Assembly (NCBI GenBank): GCA_958295725.1
Contig: OY282368.1
Span: 434,001 to 498,000 of the forward strand
Length of the DNA: 64,000 nucleotides
Source: an uncultured Alphaproteobacteria bacterium
Lineage (GTDB): Bacteria > Pseudomonadota > Alphaproteobacteria > UBA2966
Direction: 5' to 3'
In this document: one piece after another, positions 12,020 through 20,113 of the stretch
Layout of the letters: each line of letters opens with the position of its first letter
Numbering within the stretch: the first letter of the stretch is position 1
Notes under the pieces: model-generated
The model's input: only the letters and a program-made list of their open reading frames with translations
The model's database searches: none
Told to the model about the DNA's origin: nothing
Made by a program: the position numbers and the translations under genes

Positions 12020-12273
12020 GTTGGACCGGCCTCGCCGCTACCTATGTCATCGTCTGGTGGCTGGCGTTGTTCGCGACGTTGCCGTTCGGCGTCCGCGCCT
12101 CCGACACGGCCGAACCCGGCGCGGATCCCGGCGCGCCCGAGAAGCCGCGCATGTGGATCAAGGCGGGCGCGACGACGGTCATCGCCGCCGTGATTACGGG
12201 CGCCGTCTGGGCGCTGGTCGAGTACGGCGTCATCGGCATCCGCGCGGCCGCGGCCCGGCCCGGCGCCTCGTAG
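12016..12273 (+). CDS. DUF1467 family membrane protein
   Basis: A small 85-residue protein with two hydrophobic segments (about residues 5-25 and 50-75) separated by a short polar linker containing PEKPRMWIKAGATT. This architecture and its place directly after mce match the DUF1467 family found almost only in Alphaproteobacteria. Its function is unknown. The ATG overlaps the mce stop (ATGA). Confidence 0.85.
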   Translation: MSWTGLAATYVIVWWLALFATLPFGVRASDTAEPGADPGAPEKPRMWIKAGATTVIAAVITGAVWALVEYGVIGIRAAAARPGAS

Positions 12274-12351
12274 GCTTTTGAACGGGGGCGCCGCCGTCTT
12301 GACCGGACCGCTGTCGCGGAGCAGACAGGCGTCGCCATGGAAAGGGATCGC

Positions 12352-13551
12352 ATGATGGCGGAAAGGGTCGACCTCCCTGACGCGGACGCCACGCGACTGC
12401 CCCGTCTCTTCACGCCGCTCACGCTGCGCGGGGTCGCGCTCAAGAACCGGATCGTCATCTCGCCGATGCAACAGTACGCGGCCGGGCGCGACGGCCTGCC
12501 CACCGATTATCACCTCGCCCATTACGGGCGTCTCGGCATGGGCGGAGCGGGCCTCGTCTTCACGGAGGCGCTGTGCGTCTCGCCGCGGGGCCGTCTCACG
12601 TACAGCGACCTCGGCGGTTGGGACGACGCGTGCGTCGGGCCGCTGGCGCGGATCGTCGACATCGTGCGGGAACAGGGCGCCGCGCCCGGCGCCCAGATCC
12701 TGCATGCCGGGCGCAAGGCCGCTGTTCAGCGGCCGTGGCACGGCTTCGACCCTCTCTCCGGGATCGACATCGACGAACGGGGCGAAGCGCCCTGGGAGAC
12801 CGTCGGCCCCTCGGCGCTTCCCGCCAATCCGGGATGGCCGACGCCGCGCGAGATGACCCGGTCCGATATGGACGCCGCGGTGGCGGAACACGCGGCCGCC
12901 GCGCGACGCTGCCGGGAGGCGGGCTTCGACGTCCTGGAGATCCACGCGGCCCACGGCTATCTGATCCACACCTTCCTGTCCCCGATCGGCAACCGGCGCT
13001 CGGACGGTTACGGCGGGAGCCTCAAGGGGTGGATGCGGTTCGCCCTGGAGGTCGCCGACGCCGTTCGCTCCGAGTGGCCGGACGACAAGCCGCTGTTCTA
13101 CCGGATCTCGTGTATCGACGACGAGGAGGGCGGTTGGACCATCGACGAGTCGGTGGAACTGTCCCGGGCGCTCGGCGAGCGGGGCGTGGATGTCATGGAT
13201 TGCTCGTCCCGCGGCCTCGGCCTGCGAGGCACGCCGGTCGTGGCCCCCCGCGAGCAAGGGTTCCAGGTTCCCTTCGCCGAGCGCCTGAAACGGGATACCG
13301 GCCTCGCCACCATGGCCGTCGGCCTGATCATGGAGCCGGCGTATGCCGAAGGCGTCATCGCCGAGGGCCGCGCGGATCTCGTCGCGATCGGCCGCGAGGC
13401 CCTCAACGACCCGAACTGGCCGGTGCGCGCGGCCCGCGCCCTGATCGGTCCGGAATCCTACGAGAGCGTGTGGCAGCCGCGTCACGGCTGGTGGCTGTCG
13501 AAGCGCGAGAAATCTCTCGAGGCGGCGCGGCGGGAACGGCCCGCCGAATAG
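12352..13551 (+). CDS. NADH:flavin oxidoreductase, Old Yellow Enzyme family (YqjM-like)
   Basis: A roughly 400-residue FMN-dependent TIM-barrel ene-reductase. The family signature is clear: KNRIVISPMQQYAA near the N-terminus, QILHAGRKA in the middle, and HAAHGYLIHTFLSPIGNRRS followed by DGYGGSLKGWMRF. GREALNDPNWPVRAA near the C-terminus is part of the phosphate-binding end. The enzyme probably reduces activated C=C bonds with NAD(P)H; its physiological substrate is unknown. The ATG at 12352 follows an AAAGGG ribosome site 5 nt upstream; an in-frame ATG at 12337 lacks such a site but is possible. Confidence 0.9.
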   Translation: MMAERVDLPDADATRLPRLFTPLTLRGVALKNRIVISPMQQYAAGRDGLPTDYHLAHYGRLGMGGAGLVFTEALCVSPRGRLTYSDLGGWDDACVGPLARIVDIVREQGAAPGAQILHAGRKAAVQRPWHGFDPLSGIDIDERGEAPWETVGPSALPANPGWPTPREMTRSDMDAAVAEHAAAARRCREAGFDVLEIHAAHGYLIHTFLSPIGNRRSDGYGGSLKGWMRFALEVADAVRSEWPDDKPLFYRISCIDDEEGGWTIDESVELSRALGERGVDVMDCSSRGLGLRGTPVVAPREQGFQVPFAERLKRDTGLATMAVGLIMEPAYAEGVIAEGRADLVAIGREALNDPNWPVRAARALIGPESYESVWQPRHGWWLSKREKSLEAARRERPAE

Positions 13552-13696
13552 GCCGGATATTTCGCGAGGGTCCGATGGGCCGGCGCGGTCCGCGCTCGGC
13601 GGCGGCGGCGGTCCACGAGGCCGGTTCTCTTCGGCCCGCACGGAACTCCCGTCGCTGGATGGGTCTCGCAGACAGGCGGTTCGCGGAGCGTCCGGG

Positions 13697-13852
13697 TCAG
13701 CGGGGCGGCGCCTCGCAGTCCTTCTCGGCGACGAACCGCCCTTCGAGACCTCCCTCGCATGGCGCCACGGAGACGATCTGGCTCTCGTAGTTGAGAACCC
13801 AGACGGCGCCGCCCGCCAGAACGAGGAGCAACAGGACGATCAGGGTGCGCAT
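13697..13852 (-). CDS. Small single-span membrane or secreted hypothetical protein
   Basis: A 51-codon frame on the minus strand begins MRTLIVLLLLVLAGGAVWVL, a strong hydrophobic segment, then has a polar tail with two cysteines (VAPCEGG and KDCEAPPR). This looks like a signal anchor with a short periplasmic tail. I see no good ribosome-binding site, and I do not recognise a family. It sits alone between the OYE gene and cspA. Composition and the clean hydrophobic start argue for a real gene, but support is modest. Confidence 0.45.
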   Translation of the reverse strand: MRTLIVLLLLVLAGGAVWVLNYESQIVSVAPCEGGLEGRFVAEKDCEAPPR

Positions 13853-13976
13853 GGGAGGGGTTCAGCCGAATCGTCCATCCGGGTCCGACGGCCGTTCCCC
13901 AACCATCGCGGGCGCTCCGGGGATTTCCGGAGAACCGAACGGGCCGCCGCCGTCGGAAACCGCGGCGGCGGGACAG

Positions 13977-14186
13977 CTACCCGACGATACTCAGGTTCTC
14001 GGCGGACGACTTGCCGTCGCGGCCGGGCTGAAGCTCGAAGGAGACCTTCTGGCCTTCCTGTAGCGTGTTGAGGCCTGCGCGCTCGACGGCCGAAACGTGG
14101 ACGAACGCGTCCTTGCCGCCGTCCTCAGGCTCGATGAAGCCGTAACCCTTGGCAGGGTTGAACCATTTCACTGTTCCCGTTGGCAT
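13977..14186 (-). CDS. cspA: Cold-shock domain protein
   Basis: A 69-residue single cold-shock domain, an OB-fold nucleic-acid chaperone. RNP1 (KGYGFIEP, residues 13-20) and RNP2 (DAFVHVSAV, about 26-34) are both present, and the start [12 protein letters not shown] is typical. A GAGGA ribosome site sits about 8 nt before the ATG. The probable promoter is some 150 bp upstream, leaving a long 5' leader of the kind used in cold-shock mRNAs. Which Csp paralogue it is cannot be told from sequence alone. Confidence 0.96.
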   Translation of the reverse strand: MPTGTVKWFNPAKGYGFIEPEDGGKDAFVHVSAVERAGLNTLQEGQKVSFELQPGRDGKSSAENLSIVG

Positions 14187-14318
14187 GTCTAAGTCCTCGC
14201 CATTAGTTGGAGTGTCAATAGCTGCACACCGTGTGTCGGCTCGGTCTTGTCAGCCCCCCGCAATGTCATGGGAAAGAAGTCTAACAGGATTGACGGCCGT
14301 TCAGATAACACAAGTCGA

Positions 14319-14338
14319 ATGCGAAGCGTGATTCGCAT
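14319..14338. promoter_or_regulatory. Palindrome overlapping the cspA promoter
   Basis: A perfect inverted repeat, ATGCGAA-GCGTGA-TTCGCAT, has 7-bp arms and a 6-bp spacer. It overlaps the -10 region and expected start of the cspA transcript, so it could be an operator or the first hairpin of the leader RNA. No regulator can be named. Confidence 0.45.
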
Positions 14339-14365
14339 ATAAGAACATTGCCGCGCGCGAGTCAA
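14336..14365 (-). promoter_or_regulatory. Probable sigma-70 promoter of cspA
   Basis: Read on the minus strand, TTGACT (14360-14365) is followed after 18 bp by TATATG (14336-14341). The match is five of six at -35 and four of six at -10. Transcription would start near 14329, giving a leader of about 140 nt before the cspA ATG. Confidence 0.55.
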
Positions 14366-14524
14366 CAGGGATTGTGCGTTCCGGCCGGTGCCCGCTCGCG
14401 CTCCCGAACCGTTTCGACGCGACCGGAAGAGGCGCTGCCGGGAAGCCTGGAGACCGGCCGCCGGCTGGCGGGGAACCGGCTTCGAACTCGTGCCGGGACC
14501 GCACCATGGGATAAGGTCCGCCTC

Positions 14525-15715
14525 ATGGTGACGACGTTCGAAGAGCTCCTCGCTCCCGTGACGCCCGACGAGTTTTTCGGCGAGTACTACGGACGGAAGC
14601 CGCTCCACGTCCCCGGCGACCCGGACAAGTTCGCGGAGGCGATGTCGTGGGGCGACCTCAATCGGGTCCTGGCGATCAACGCTTTCTGGACGAAGGACAA
14701 CCTCAGGCTCTATCAGGACATCGCCCAGATCCCGGCGGAGGACTACTGCCGTTCCGTGCCTGGTCTCGGCGCGCGCGTCCTGCGGCCGGATCCCGATTTG
14801 GTCAAGTCCCGATTGTCGCGCGGGGCCTCCCTGGTCCTCAATTCCATCGACACCCTGACCCCGGGCATCCGGTCGGTCGCGGACATGCTCGAACGCACGC
14901 TGCTCGGCTACGTCCAACTCAACCTGTACTGCTCGTTCGCGGGGCACAAGGCGTTCGACAGCCACTTCGACACGCACGAGGTGTTCGCCCTTCACGCGGA
15001 GGGAGAGAAGACCTGGAACGTCTACGAAGGACGCCTCGACAACCCGATACACCATCCGACGTTCCTCGACCTGACGCCGGAACAGCACCGGCGCAACCGG
15101 GGCGGTCTGATGATGGAGGTCCGCATGACTCCGGGCGATCTCCTGTACCTGCCCCGGGGCCAGTATCACGACGCGCTGGCGTCGAGCGGCGCCACGCTTC
15201 ATCTGACGTTCGGGGCGATACCCGTCCGGGGGATCGACCTCTTCGAGTTGCTGGAAGACGAGGCCGTGACGGACAGCCTGTTTCGGCGGGACCTGCCCCG
15301 GCACGACGCCGATGGCGGCGCCGACGGTCTGCGGGAGCGGCTCGCGGAACTGGCCGACCGGCTCGCCAGGTCGATGCGGGAGCCGGGCTTCCTCGAAGCG
15401 GCGATCCAGTTGCAGCGCCGCCGTCGCGGAACCCGCGGCGCCTACGGGTTGCCGGAACGCCCGGCGGCGAACGGATTCGCGGTGAAGGCCAAGGGCCTCA
15501 AGGTCGTCCGCCGCGACGGCCGCTATTTCCTGCGGTCCGCCACGGCCGGGGTCCCCATCCCGCCGGGCGCGCAGGACTTCGTGAGCTGGGTGCTCGAGCA
15601 TCCCACGTTCCTCGACAGCGAGGCGCGCGCCCTGTTCTCCCATCTGGGGCCGGACCGGGTCGATGAACTGCTGGGCCAGCTCGAGGACATGGAAGTGATC
15701 GCGCCCGCGGGGTAG
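14525..15715 (+). CDS. JmjC/cupin-type 2-oxoglutarate oxygenase (ROXA-like)
   Basis: A 396-residue protein with a JmjC-like cupin fold of the ribosomal oxygenase type. The iron ligands appear as H147-x-D149 in DSHFDTHEVF and H215 in RGQYHDALAS; an N-terminal YYGRKPLHVPG segment and a C-terminal winged-helix-like tail complete the known architecture. Bacterial relatives hydroxylate a ribosomal protein residue; the substrate here is not shown. The ATG at 14525 has AAGG about 9 nt upstream. The frame stays open to 14348 without family features, so the longer start is rejected. Confidence 0.82.
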   Translation: MVTTFEELLAPVTPDEFFGEYYGRKPLHVPGDPDKFAEAMSWGDLNRVLAINAFWTKDNLRLYQDIAQIPAEDYCRSVPGLGARVLRPDPDLVKSRLSRGASLVLNSIDTLTPGIRSVADMLERTLLGYVQLNLYCSFAGHKAFDSHFDTHEVFALHAEGEKTWNVYEGRLDNPIHHPTFLDLTPEQHRRNRGGLMMEVRMTPGDLLYLPRGQYHDALASSGATLHLTFGAIPVRGIDLFELLEDEAVTDSLFRRDLPRHDADGGADGLRERLAELADRLARSMREPGFLEAAIQLQRRRRGTRGAYGLPERPAANGFAVKAKGLKVVRRDGRYFLRSATAGVPIPPGAQDFVSWVLEHPTFLDSEARALFSHLGPDRVDELLGQLEDMEVIAPAG

Positions 15716-15807
15716 CGGCGATGCGGCTCTCGCCGATCCGGCCGCGACATGGAACCTCCGCGCTCCATCGGCGGATCGTCATGGACAGGCGGGAACCGGG
15801 TTCAGGC

Positions 15808-16695
15808 TCAGGCCGGGGGAGGGGAGACCACCTCCTCGTAAGGATGCTTCCGCGTGATCAGACCGGCGTGCAGGAACACGTCCTGCGCCGCGTCGTAGGC
15901 TTCCGGCGTGATCTCCACGTGCGGCGTCCAGCAGCCGAGACCCTGATAGAACGCGATGGTGTCGGTCAGCACCGCGGCGTCGATGCCGGGAAAGAACCCT
16001 TTCTCGACGTCGGCGATCTCCGCCGCCGGCGTATCGTTGACCCAGGCGCGCGACTTCCGGTAGGCGCGCATGAACGCGGCCGCCGCGCCGGTGTCCAGCC
16101 AGTCCCGCATGGCGGCGAGGCTCGAGAAGGCGCAAGGGCCGATGGCGGCGCCGACCGACGCGACGACGTGGCCGGCGCCGTCGTGCTCCAGTTGCTGGGG
16201 CGCGGGGCCCTGCTGGTGGATGTAGTCTCCCTGGCCGGCGCGGAAGGCGCCGTCCATCGAGTCGACGTCGCCGGCATCCACCGCGTCGATCGAGGCGTAG
16301 TCGAGGCCCGATTTGCGGCAGGCGTACTTGAACATGGCGAGCGGCTGTCCGAAGTGATCGACGAGGACTTTCCGTCCCGCGAGCTTGCTCCACGAGAAAT
16401 CGGGGTCGGGTTCCCGCGCCGCGATGAAGAAGCCGTCCATCTCGTTGATCTGGGCGAAGTGCGCGAAGGCCGGCCTCTCGCCACGCTCCAATACCAGGAA
16501 GCCTTGCGCCGGCGCCGACTGCGCGATGTCGGACGCGCCGTCGAGCAGGGAAGCGATGGCCGACTTGCCCGGCGGCGACACGCGGTGCTCCGGCTCCAGC
16601 CCCTCTTCTTCGAGGAAACCCGCGGCGATGGCCCCGATGAGCGGGCTGTAGAACGCCGAGAAGCGCGAGAACTCGATCCGGATGCGGGTCAACAT
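15808..16695 (-). CDS. NMT1/THI5-like substrate-binding-fold protein without a signal peptide
   Basis: A 295-residue protein of the periplasmic-binding-protein-like NMT1/THI5 superfamily, starting MLTRIRIEFSRFSAFYSPLI. Typical segments are the ligand-cleft region SAIASLLDGASDIAQSAPAQ and the LAGRKVLVDHFGQPLAMFKY stretch. A strong GGGGAGG site precedes the ATG at 16695, which rules out the longer frame from 16749. No signal peptide or lipobox is seen, and no ABC permease or ATPase is adjacent. It is the last gene after a biotin carboxylase set, 124 bp from the carrier gene. It may be a cytosolic binding or catalytic protein, or exported by an unseen route. Confidence 0.7.
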   Translation of the reverse strand: MLTRIRIEFSRFSAFYSPLIGAIAAGFLEEEGLEPEHRVSPPGKSAIASLLDGASDIAQSAPAQGFLVLERGERPAFAHFAQINEMDGFFIAAREPDPDFSWSKLAGRKVLVDHFGQPLAMFKYACRKSGLDYASIDAVDAGDVDSMDGAFRAGQGDYIHQQGPAPQQLEHDGAGHVVASVGAAIGPCAFSSLAAMRDWLDTGAAAAFMRAYRKSRAWVNDTPAAEIADVEKGFFPGIDAAVLTDTIAFYQGLGCWTPHVEITPEAYDAAQDVFLHAGLITRKHPYEEVVSPPPA

Positions 16696-16819
16696 TCGAT
16701 CCTCCCCGGACTCATGCTTCCGCGGCGCGTCCGTCGGTGTCCGGTCCATCGACGGGACGGCGCCATGCGCCCTTGCCGCGTGCGATGAAGAGGACCTCCG
16801 CCGGTCCGGTTTCGCGGCG

Positions 16820-17041
16820 TCACACGTCCAGGATCGCGATTTCCTGATCCTCGGTGACCTCGTCGCCCTCGCCGACCAGGAATTCCTTGATCGTGCCGTC
16901 GGTGTCCACCATGACCGGGATCTCCATCTTCATGGATTCCAGGATCATGATCTCGTCGCCGTCGGAGACCTTGTCGCCGACGCTGGAGACGATTTTCCAA
17001 ACCTTGCCGGTCATTTCCGATCTGACGCGTTCTTCCGCCAC
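16820..17041 (-). CDS. Biotin carboxyl carrier protein (biotin/lipoyl attachment domain)
   Basis: A 73-residue stand-alone biotinyl domain. The attachment motif ESMKMEIPV has its biotinylated lysine at about residue 38, between two hairpin halves (VGDKVSDGDEI and VGEGDEVTEDQ). The carrier would be charged by BirA and shuttle carboxyl-biotin between the biotin carboxylase (17076-18425) and carboxyltransferase (18437-19972) encoded just upstream on the same strand. It lacks the N-terminal extension of AccB, so this is a separate acyl-CoA carboxylase rather than the fatty-acid enzyme. Confidence 0.9.
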   Translation of the reverse strand: MAEERVRSEMTGKVWKIVSSVGDKVSDGDEIMILESMKMEIPVMVDTDGTIKEFLVGEGDEVTEDQEIAILDV

Positions 17042-17075
17042 CGCGAACTCCCTGGTTCGGTTTTCCCGGGCGCCG

Positions 17076-18425
17076 TCACGCCTTGAGGGACGCGACCACT
17101 TCTTCCGCCAGCCCCGTATGTACGTCGCCGGAGACGAAGCTCTCGTTCCCCAGCGCCGCCTGAATGAACGGGATGTTGGTCTTTATGCCTTCGATCGCGA
17201 ACTCGTCAAGAGCGTCGCGGAGCTTGCCGATGGCGCCGTTCCGTTCGTCCGCGTGGACGATGACCTTGGCGACCAACGGGTCGTAGTAGGGGGTGATCCT
17301 GCTGCCCTCGGCGTAACCGGTGTCGACGCGGATGCCGTCTCCGCGCGGAGGGCGGAACACGTCGAGCGGCCCGGGGGAGGGAAGGAACCGGATCGGGTCC
17401 TCCGCGTAGACGCGCGCCTGGATGGCGTGGCCCGAGACCTCCACGTCCGCCGGCAGGATGGCGTCGAGCCGGTGGCCGCAAGCGCTCTTCACCTGGGCGG
17501 CGACGATATCGACTCCCGTGACCTCCTCCGTCACGCCGTGCTCCACCTGAAGCCGGGTGTTCATCTCGAGGAAGTTGAAACCGCCGTCGCCGTCGTACAG
17601 GGTCTCGACGGTGCCGATGTTGTCGTAGCCCATGGCGCCGAGGATCCCGGCCGCCGAATCGGCGAGCGCCACGACCGCCTCGCGGGCGAGCGCCGGGGCC
17701 GGGGCCTCCTCGATCACCTTCTGATGACGGCGCTGTACGGAGCAGTCGCGCTCGAACAGGTGGCGGACGTTGCCGTGCCTGTCGGCCACCATCTGGAACT
17801 CGACGTGCCGCGGCCGCTCGAGGAGCCGCTCGAGATAGACCTCCGCGGTCCCGAAGCTCCGCTCCGCCATCGACCGGGCGCGACCCAGCACCTTGAGGAG
17901 CTGCCCGCTGTCGCGGGCCGGCAACATGCCGATTCCCCCGCCGCCACCCGCCGGCTTGACGAGGACGGGAAACCCGATCTCCCCGGCGGCGGCGAGCGCC
18001 GCCTCGTCGTCGCGCAGGACGCCGGAGCCCGCTCCCGCGGGCATCCCGCGCTCCTTCATCGTGTCGCGGGCCCGGGTCTTGTGACCCATGGCCTCGAGCC
18101 AGCGCGCGGCGGGCCCGATGAAACGGCAACCCGCGGCCTCCACGCGCGCCGCGAACCCGGGGTTCTCGGCCAGGAACCCGTATCCCGGATGCAGGCCGTC
18201 GGCGCCGACGCGCTTCACGACGTCGAGAATGGCGTCCTGGTTGAGGTAACTCTCCGTCGGCGCGGCCTCCCCGATGAGATGGGCCTCGGCGGCCTCGGCG
18301 AGATAGGGGGCGTCCCGATCGGCCTCGGAATAGAGGGCGACGGCCTTTACGCCCAGGCCGTCGAGGGCGCGGACGATGCGCGCCGCGGCGGCGCCGCGGT
18401 TCGCGACGACGACTTTCTCGAACAT
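17076..18425 (-). CDS. Biotin carboxylase subunit of an acyl-CoA carboxylase
   Basis: A 449-residue ATP-grasp biotin carboxylase that carboxylates the biotin carrier with ATP and bicarbonate. Catalytic elements are present: PRHVEFQ, CSVQRRHQKVIEEAP and FLEMNTRLQVEHGVTEE. Some usually fixed positions differ: NRGEIA is NRGAAA near residue 9, MGDK is MGHK near 115, and the glycine loop reads GGGGGIGM instead of ending RGM. The ATG at 18425 is used; the frame is open further upstream but that region belongs to the carboxyltransferase gene. Operon order is carboxyltransferase, biotin carboxylase, carrier. Confidence 0.9.
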   Translation of the reverse strand: MFEKVVVANRGAAAARIVRALDGLGVKAVALYSEADRDAPYLAEAAEAHLIGEAAPTESYLNQDAILDVVKRVGADGLHPGYGFLAENPGFAARVEAAGCRFIGPAARWLEAMGHKTRARDTMKERGMPAGAGSGVLRDDEAALAAAGEIGFPVLVKPAGGGGGIGMLPARDSGQLLKVLGRARSMAERSFGTAEVYLERLLERPRHVEFQMVADRHGNVRHLFERDCSVQRRHQKVIEEAPAPALAREAVVALADSAAGILGAMGYDNIGTVETLYDGDGGFNFLEMNTRLQVEHGVTEEVTGVDIVAAQVKSACGHRLDAILPADVEVSGHAIQARVYAEDPIRFLPSPGPLDVFRPPRGDGIRVDTGYAEGSRITPYYDPLVAKVIVHADERNGAIGKLRDALDEFAIEGIKTNIPFIQAALGNESFVSGDVHTGLAEEVVASLKA

Positions 18426-18436
18426 GGAAGCTCCGA

Positions 18437-19972
18437 TCAGAAGGTCGTGGGCCAGTTGCCCAGTTGATGCCTGGAGATGCCTCCCGCGCGGTCGCGGCTG
18501 TGCACCTCGAGCAGGCGGGCGATCGTCCGGCGCGTCTCGCGCGGGTCGATCACGAACTGCGACGAGTAGATGCTGGCGAGATCGTAGGCGGAAGACGCTT
18601 CGGAGACGTCCTTGAGGCGCTTGGCGAACAGTTCCGGATCCTGTTCGTAGGTTACGCCGTACACCACGTTGACGGCGACGTTCGGGTCCATGAAGCCGAT
18701 ATCGGCCGACGGCCAGGCCAGCATCTCGTCGGCGTTCCTGGTGCCCGCCATGTTGAGATAGGCTTGGCCGTAGCTCTTGCGCATGACGATCGAGATCTTC
18801 GGCACGGTGCAGAGTTGCATCGCCGACATGAAGTTCATGATGCGGCCGGGTGCCTTCTTGACCTCTCCGGCGAGTCCGATAAGGAAGCCGGGCGTGTCCG
18901 TCAGGAAGATCAGAGGGATGTTGAAGGAGTCGCAAAGCACCAGGAAGCCGGTGACCTTGTCACAGGCGTCGGGGTCGAGGGCCCCTGCCTTGAACAGGGG
19001 GTTCGAGCAGACGTACCCCACGGTCCGGCCGTCGATGCGGGCGAGCGCCGTGGTGGCCGCGCGCGCGAAACGGGGTTTCATCTCGAACACGCTGTCCCGG
19101 TCGGAGAGCGCCGCGACCACCTTGCGCATGTCGTAGACCTTCTGGCGCTCGGCGGGGACGATATCGAGGATCTTTCGCCCCGCGTCGTCCGACCCGGCCG
19201 GCGCGGCCGCCTCCGGCGGCCGTTCGTTGTGGTGACTCGGCAGATACGACAGGAACCTCTTGATGAGATCGAGGGCCTCTTCGTCCGTGTCGGTGGCGTA
19301 ATCGACCTTGCCGGTGATCTCGGACTGCATCCGCCAGCCGCCGAGCTCTTCCGGGTCCACCTTTTCCTTGATCGCGATCTCCGTGACCTTGGGGCTGGAC
19401 ACGGCCAGCACGCCGCCCTTGCGCATGGCGACGAAGTCGGACAGTTGCGTGAACCAGCAGGCGGTTCCGTAGGCGGGACCCAGCACGGCGGCGGCGTAGG
19501 GCACTTCGCGGCGGCGGATGAACTGCTCCGGGTCCTGTCCCAGCGCGCCCGTGCCGACGGCGCCCATGGTGTCGGGAATGCGTGCGCCCGACGATTCGTT
19601 CAACAGCACGAGCGGCATACCGTTCTTGATTGCGGTCTCGCGCATGTGACGCATCTTCTTGACGTTGGTGAGGCTGCTCGAGGCCCCCTTGACGGAGAGA
19701 TCGTGCGAAACCACCGCGGCTTCGCGTCCGTCGATGCGCCCGTAGCCGCACACCTTGCCGTCCGTGGGGGTCGATGCCTGCGACTCGGGGATGAACGACG
19801 TGGCGAAAAGACCCGACTCGATGAAGGTCCCCTCGTCGAACAGGTAATCGATGCGTTCGCGCGCATGGAGGCTGCCGCGGGCCTTGATCCGGGCGACGCG
19901 TTCGGGGCCGCCCATCGCCAGCGCGTGTTCGCGGCGTTTCTCGTAATCATCCAGGATCGCGTCGAACGACAT
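18437..19972 (-). CDS. Acyl-CoA carboxylase carboxyltransferase subunit
   Basis: A 511-residue crotonase-fold carboxyltransferase of the propionyl-CoA/methylcrotonyl-CoA carboxylase beta family. N- and C-domains are both seen, with LNESSGARIPDTMGAVG and AAAVLGPAYGTACW in the first and LIFLTDTPGFLIGLAGE and MRKSYGQAYLNMAG in the second, which form the acyl-CoA and biotin pockets. It is the first gene of the operon with the biotin carboxylase and carrier. The acyl-CoA substrate cannot be decided from sequence; propionyl-CoA would fit the methylmalonyl-CoA epimerase at 11606, but this is inference. Confidence 0.88.
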   Translation of the reverse strand: MSFDAILDDYEKRREHALAMGGPERVARIKARGSLHARERIDYLFDEGTFIESGLFATSFIPESQASTPTDGKVCGYGRIDGREAAVVSHDLSVKGASSSLTNVKKMRHMRETAIKNGMPLVLLNESSGARIPDTMGAVGTGALGQDPEQFIRRREVPYAAAVLGPAYGTACWFTQLSDFVAMRKGGVLAVSSPKVTEIAIKEKVDPEELGGWRMQSEITGKVDYATDTDEEALDLIKRFLSYLPSHHNERPPEAAAPAGSDDAGRKILDIVPAERQKVYDMRKVVAALSDRDSVFEMKPRFARAATTALARIDGRTVGYVCSNPLFKAGALDPDACDKVTGFLVLCDSFNIPLIFLTDTPGFLIGLAGEVKKAPGRIMNFMSAMQLCTVPKISIVMRKSYGQAYLNMAGTRNADEMLAWPSADIGFMDPNVAVNVVYGVTYEQDPELFAKRLKDVSEASSAYDLASIYSSQFVIDPRETRRTIARLLEVHSRDRAGGISRHQLGNWPTTF

Positions 19973-20044
19973 GTCGCTCCTCGGTCTTTACCCTTCCGTC
20001 GGGTCGGCGCACATGCACCGTACGCCCGTATAGTGAACGATCCG

Positions 20045-20060
20045 CTGGCGTCTGCGCCAG
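20045..20060. repeat. Intergenic hairpin between the terminase-like gene and the carboxylase operon
   Basis: A perfect 6-bp stem, CTGGCG-TCTG-CGCCAG, lies between two minus-strand genes. There is no run of T after it on either strand, so it is at best a weak terminator or attenuator of the upstream gene. Confidence 0.3.
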
Positions 20061-20113
20061 GGCGGGGCGGGATCGACCTGCCGCTCCGCCGCCGCCGCCC
20101 GCGGCGATCGTTT

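Larger units (their letters stand above)
14187..14524. other. Divergent intergenic region between cspA and the JmjC-like gene
   Basis: This 338-bp stretch holds the cspA ribosome site, a roughly 143-nt presumed cspA leader, a minus-strand promoter at 14336-14365 and a palindrome at 14319-14338. On the plus strand an AAGG lies about 9 nt before the ATG at 14525, but I see no clear promoter for that gene. No coding potential is evident. Confidence 0.6.

Noticed and set aside
13791..14063. 90-codon plus-strand frame overlapping cspA
   Set aside because: Antisense to a clear cold-shock gene; low-complexity Pro, Gly and Arg content.
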